From positions 15,332,272-15,396,271 of the forward strand of contig NC_026659.2 of NCBI RefSeq assembly GCF_000004075.3: 64,000 nucleotides of DNA, read 5' to 3'. The translations under genes were made by a program, and so were the position numbers. The notes under the pieces were generated by a model. The model was not told where the DNA came from. It searched no databases and saw only the letters and a program-made list of their open reading frames with translations. This DNA comes from Cucumis sativus (Eukaryota > Streptophyta > Magnoliopsida > Cucurbitales > Cucurbitaceae). This document shows, piece by piece, positions 59,861 through 64,000 of this stretch; position 1 is the first letter of the stretch, and the number at the start of each line of letters is the position of its first letter.

Positions 59861-61577
59861 TAAATTGGGATGAACCATAGAATTAGACAGGATGGGAAGA
59901 TTGGAACATTTGGCATCTTGGTTTGTTCAAATTTAAACTTATTTATTTAATTATTTTCTAATTATGATTGTGATTCACGTTCAAGACAACCAAAACTTTG
60001 TTACAAAAACATTGGAGTAATTGATATATATTGGGAGTGTATAGCAAGGGACGGCTCAACAAGGAAAATTAGTATAAGCATAGTTTACAAATTCAATAAT
60101 GAAAGAAACTATATAATCAACTTGACCTGCCTCTTTTTCGTTTTACTTTTATATTAATAATGCTTCCAAAGAATTGAGTTTAACAATGTGATAAGAGTAT
60201 ATAAACGTTCAACCTCTCTTCTGTGTTATAAATAAATGGGATTTCTATATTTTATTATATATTACAACTCGTTTATAAATTATATAGTACGGAAAGATTT
60301 GAATTCAAGACCTCTTGTCCACGGATATATACAAAAGATACTGAGTGAGCTAAACTTATATTGATAATCTCAAATTTATAATACAAAACATGTTTCAATT
60401 TTCGTTCAAATGATAGATACTCGTGGAAACAAGAAATCTAAAGAGTTATTTAAGTAAATGAATATTATTATGGACGTCTTAATTAAAATTAAAACACTTA
60501 TTTGTCGAAATATATTTAAATTAGTGATATTTTGTTGTTTATTTATTATATATATGATTGATTTTTTTTAAGAATATAATGAAAATATTGATATAGTCTC
60601 CTTGTATTATCGGGAAATTTGAAAAATGGACAAGTTGTCCACAGGATTTGATTTTGAAAAGAAAAAAGATAAAAAAGTTAGGAGGACTTATTTGTGGGTA
60701 ATTGTTTTAACCCACCAAATTGTTTTTGTTTTTATTTTTATCTTATTACAAATATAGTAGAATTTTGCTCGTTAACCTTCGATAAACATTGATAGATATT
60801 TATGAGTGTCTACCAGATAAACATTGATAGATATTTATGAGTGTCTACCATTAGTAGATATTTACTAATGCTTACCACTAATAATAGACAGTCACATTTT
60901 ACGATATTTACATATATTTTGGTTTGTTTTTCTACATTTGAAAATATATAACTTTGAAAATAAATATTTTAGAAAATATATAACTTTGAAAATAATATAA
61001 AAAAATATTACAAATTTAAGTAATGAAAAGGAAAATTTTCAAAAATAGTAAATTTTACAAAATATAATTACGATCTATAGTAAATTATATCACTGATAGC
61101 TATTAATATGTTATAGTGATAGAATTCAAAATTTTGCTATATTTACCAAAAATGTATTAAAAAAAATTAAATATCGCTATAAACAGTGAAGATATTGCAT
61201 AAATCTAAATACTAAAAAATTAAAAATAAAAGTTAATAAAATATCAAATATCAAATTAAGCAATAAAAGAAATATTAAAAAAAAAAGAGTTTTCTCAAAA
61301 ATAATAAAAAATCAGTTTTTGTGTCACTTGGGTTTTAAAGACACAATTGGTTACCATATATATATCTATGAAAAATAGAATAGCAACTTAGCTAGATTTT
61401 TTTTACAAAAAAAAAAAAAACCGAAGGAGAAAACCCATAAAAATGAGGTGAAAAAACAGTACGTATCGTTACATTCATCAAAATGATAAAAGAATGTGAT
61501 GATGATACAAAGAGAAGCCAATAAATATATAGAAGAGCGGCATAAAACCCTTCAATCACGTGCAATCTAAATAAAAA
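59861..61577. other. AT-rich intergenic DNA with CTATCA-type repeats
   Basis: No gene is supportable. A 35-base unit (gataaacattgatagatatt..gtgtctacca) is duplicated in tandem at 60,781-60,850. A divergent palindromic repeat with atcactgatagctat lies at about 61,020-61,170. An A-run is at 61,407-61,421. Confidence 0.55.
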
Positions 61578-61850
61578 AGTATAGGGATAGTTGCAAATTT
61601 AGCAATTAGATTCAAAATAATTAAGTATATGGAAACATTTTAAAATTTTTACAAATATAGCAAAATTTGTCAAATTCTATCGATAATATAAGTCTATCAC
61701 CAATAGACCATGTTGTAAATATTGGTCTATCGTGATAGACCATACGAAGTCTATCAGCGATACAAGTCTATCAGTGATAGTTTTGTTATATTTGCGATTT
61801 TTTTTAAATGTTGTTATATATTTAATTATTATTGCTCCAATTTTTCTAAA
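61578..61850. repeat. CTATCA-type MITE-like palindromic repeat, copy 2
   Basis: Nearly the same sequence and orientation as 6,597-6,855: agttgcaaatttagcaatta at the left, gtctatcagcgatacaagtc and ctatcagtgatag in the core, and aaatgttgttatatatttaa at the right. Confidence 0.65.
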
Positions 61851-62554
61851 ATATAATAAAAAACAAGAAATAAGTAAAGTACAGTCAATGGGCTTTTAGG
61901 CCAACGTTAATGGGCCTCAATCTTAACACCCACTCAAACTAACAAAGGAGGAGTCTATGACGTTGAGCTTGAATCTGTGCTTACAAAAAGGGCTGATTGG
62001 GAATATAGTATTTCACTTTAAATTAATTAATGATATAGAAAAAGTTTTAAAAAAATGTAAATATGACAAATTTTAACTTCAACCCAATTAAAAGACCAAA
62101 ATGCCCCTACAACAAGGAGAAGATCCATTTCACGCTTCTACCCCTTTGTATTCCAATTTCAAACACGGACTTTCTTTGATTTCTTCACCTTCCAGTTTTG
62201 ATGCCTTCACGCTTCCGCAACTTCACGTTTTCCTTCCATCTTCCACTTTCTTCTCATTTCTTCATCTTTAATTTGGTCTTTGGGTACCTTCGTTTCATTG
62301 TTTATGTTGTTTTCGATTTCTCCACTGCATCATCTATAGACTTATTTGCTTTTCGTTTGAAATTGTAAGTTATTTTTGTTCTTCCAGTATCTTTATTTTT
62401 TGTTTGGTCGTAACCTGTTTGAAATAGATATTCTTCTATTTCTATTTGTTTGAAATCGATTTCTTCAGTTTGGTAATGCTCTGTTTATCAGTTTGTGTGT
62501 TGTTACTTAGGGTTAAGGTACATAAGTAATATGTTTATATCACTTGTAGACTTT
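61851..62554. other. Non-coding DNA leading into a tandem array
   Basis: Pyrimidine-rich stretches at 62,120-62,350 resemble a plant transcript leader (tttgatttcttcaccttcc). The stretch taattaaaagaccaaaatgcccc at 62,085-62,107 resembles MULE-type termini such as the gacgaaaataccctctttt inside the nested MULE's inverted repeats. No exon is recognised. Confidence 0.35.
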
Positions 62555-63275
62555 AGGGATGTTTAATTAGTTTGTTTGCATTGGAATGTTAGTAGATAAT
62601 TTAGTTTAATGTACATTTTTATATGTTGTTGTTTAGGTTCTATCAGTGATATGTTTCTATCAACTTGCAGCATGTTTAACTTGTTTGTGTTGAAGTGTTA
62701 GTAGATGTTTTAATTTAATGTGTATTTTTATGTGATGTTACTTAGGGTCTTATCTTAATAGATTTGGAGGATGCTTAACTTGTTTGCGTTTGGATGTTAG
62801 TAGAGGTTTTAGTTTAATGTGCATTTTTAATGTAATGTTGCTTAGGGTATATCGATTATATATTTCTATGATTGATAGATTTGGAAGATGTTTAACTTGT
62901 TTGCATTGGCATGTTAGTAGATGCTTTAGTTCAATGTGCATTTTCTATATGTTGTTGCTTAGGTTCTATCAATTATATGTTTCTATTACTGATAGACTTG
63001 ATAGACTTGATAGACTTGGAGGATGTTTAAATTTTGTTTGCACTAGGGTGTGTTAGTAGATGTTTTAGTTTATGTGTATTTATTTATGTGATGTTTCTTA
63101 AAGACTATCAATGATAGAACATATCATTGATAGACTTGGAATATGTTTAGCTTGTTTGCAATGGGATGTTAGTTGATATTTTAGTTTAATGTGTATTTTT
63201 TATGTTGTTGCTTTGAGTCTATTAGTCATATATGTTTTTGTCACTAATAGACTTGGAAGATGTTTAGATTGTTTT
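62555..63275. repeat. Degenerate tandem array, period about 125 bp
   Basis: About six units, each with gatgtttaacttgtttgcat, then ggatgttagtagatgtttta, gtttaatgtgcatttttatg, tgttgcttagggtctatca and tgatagacttgga. Units are only moderately alike. The short open frames at 62,750-63,056 arise from this array and are not genes. Confidence 0.8.
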
Positions 63276-64000
63276 CATTATAATATATATTTATAAACTC
63301 TAATTCAACATTATCATTTCAGGTCGTTCAAGAAAAGGGAAAAAAAATGAAAATGACGGAAGTAACAAAGGATGTTAACAATGTTAGGCCAAAGAGACAA
63401 CTTAACTGACCAAAGAAAATGTTGGAGAATGCAAAAGACTATAATATTTCAAGAGACTGATTGATTTGTCCCTAGTTTTGATTTGCAACTCTCTGATTGA
63501 GTAAATGGATATTGTATTATTAGTTTTGCAGATATTTCATGATAGAAAATATCAATGATAAACTTCATATTTTATTTGATTTTGTTTAATTGATATAGAA
63601 AAGTGTTGGACCACAGGTTGAGTATTGCAAATTGACTGATCTTCAATGGATGTTAAAGTTTATTAATGATAGACCATAACGGTGAAAAAGACTTCACAGT
63701 GACATTACCTCTTCATATTTAGTTGATTTTATCATATTAATATAAAAAAATGTTGAATAATCATTGCAAATTATGTGCCTATCTTGAATCATTGCAAATT
63801 AGTATTAATGTGTGCATTTTATTGAGAAAATGTTTTGTTAATATACATGTTGAAGTCTATCATTGATAGAAGCTATCAACGATAAACTTCATAGTAAAGT
63901 TTATAACCAATAGAAACTATCATCTATAATTTAAACTTCATTATGACATTACTTCATATTACTACTTTACAATAGAGTAATTACTACTAACATAAAAGCC
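63276..64000. other. Non-coding DNA with CTATCA motifs at the right edge
   Basis: Palindromic ctatcattgatagaagctat-type motifs continue (63,855-63,925). A TTTCAG acceptor-like site at 63,318-63,323 is followed by a short frame (ATGAAAATGACGGAAGTA) that stops after 20 codons. No gene is supported. Confidence 0.45.

Noticed and set aside
62750..63056. Frames on both strands at 62.75-63.06 kb
   Set aside because: Their repetitive residues mirror the tandem array; not coding.

Overview
The window is plant nuclear DNA. Protein-coding genes have introns with GT..AG borders, and most of the sequence is AT-rich, non-coding or transposon-derived. The protein families (NAC factor, tau-class glutathione S-transferase, At4g28100-type GPI-anchored protein, Copia and Sirevirus polyproteins, Mutator elements carrying a DUF1985/Ulp1-like gene) point to a dicot. 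Abundant CTATCA/TGATAG palindromic repeats and Ulp1-bearing MULEs suggest a cucurbit, possibly Cucumis. The species is an inference.

Only two host genes look intact. At the left edge, on the minus strand, lie the first three exons of a NAC transcription factor of the NAC045/NAC086 type; the gene runs off the window. Near the right end, also minus, is a complete two-exon tau-class glutathione S-transferase. The 56 kb between them is a nest of transposable elements.

Left part (1.7-20 kb): NAC upstream DNA, a G-box/ACGT cluster at 6.1 kb, several CTATCA-type MITE-like repeats, a decayed Ty3/gypsy LTR (7.9-9.4 kb, minus), a non-autonomous hAT element with an exact 8-bp target duplication (9,444-10,575), a Copia LTR-PBS-gag fragment (14.2-14.8 kb), two decayed LTR-like blocks (14.9-18.9 kb) with a 75-bp tandem array, and the 3' end of a CACTA element (to 19,893).

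Middle part (20-45 kb): an old minus-strand Ty3/gypsy-like element (gag, protease and a 'putative plant transposon protein' ORF, all broken) appears to be the scaffold. Into it went a 5.7-kb Copia element (21,258-27,004, TSD gtatt), a CACTA element (27,501-38,600, TSD gta) and a solo Sirevirus LTR (40,190-41,404, TSD gtgaa). The CACTA carries a broken copy of a host GPI-anchored-protein gene and was itself invaded by a Mutator-like element (27,994-34,961, 115-bp TIRs, TSD tttcttctt). That MULE holds truncated transposase and DUF1985/Ulp1-like genes plus a 178-bp tandem satellite of about 10.4 copies.

Right part (45-64 kb): a second CACTA (45,173-55,969, TSD tgt) contains a Sirevirus-type Copia element with an open gag, a frameshifted pol and a damaged 3' LTR. 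Beyond it are a degenerate Copia gag, the GST gene, AT-rich intergenic DNA with more CTATCA repeats, and a degenerate tandem array with a period of about 125 bp (62.5-63.3 kb). No transposon in the window looks autonomous.
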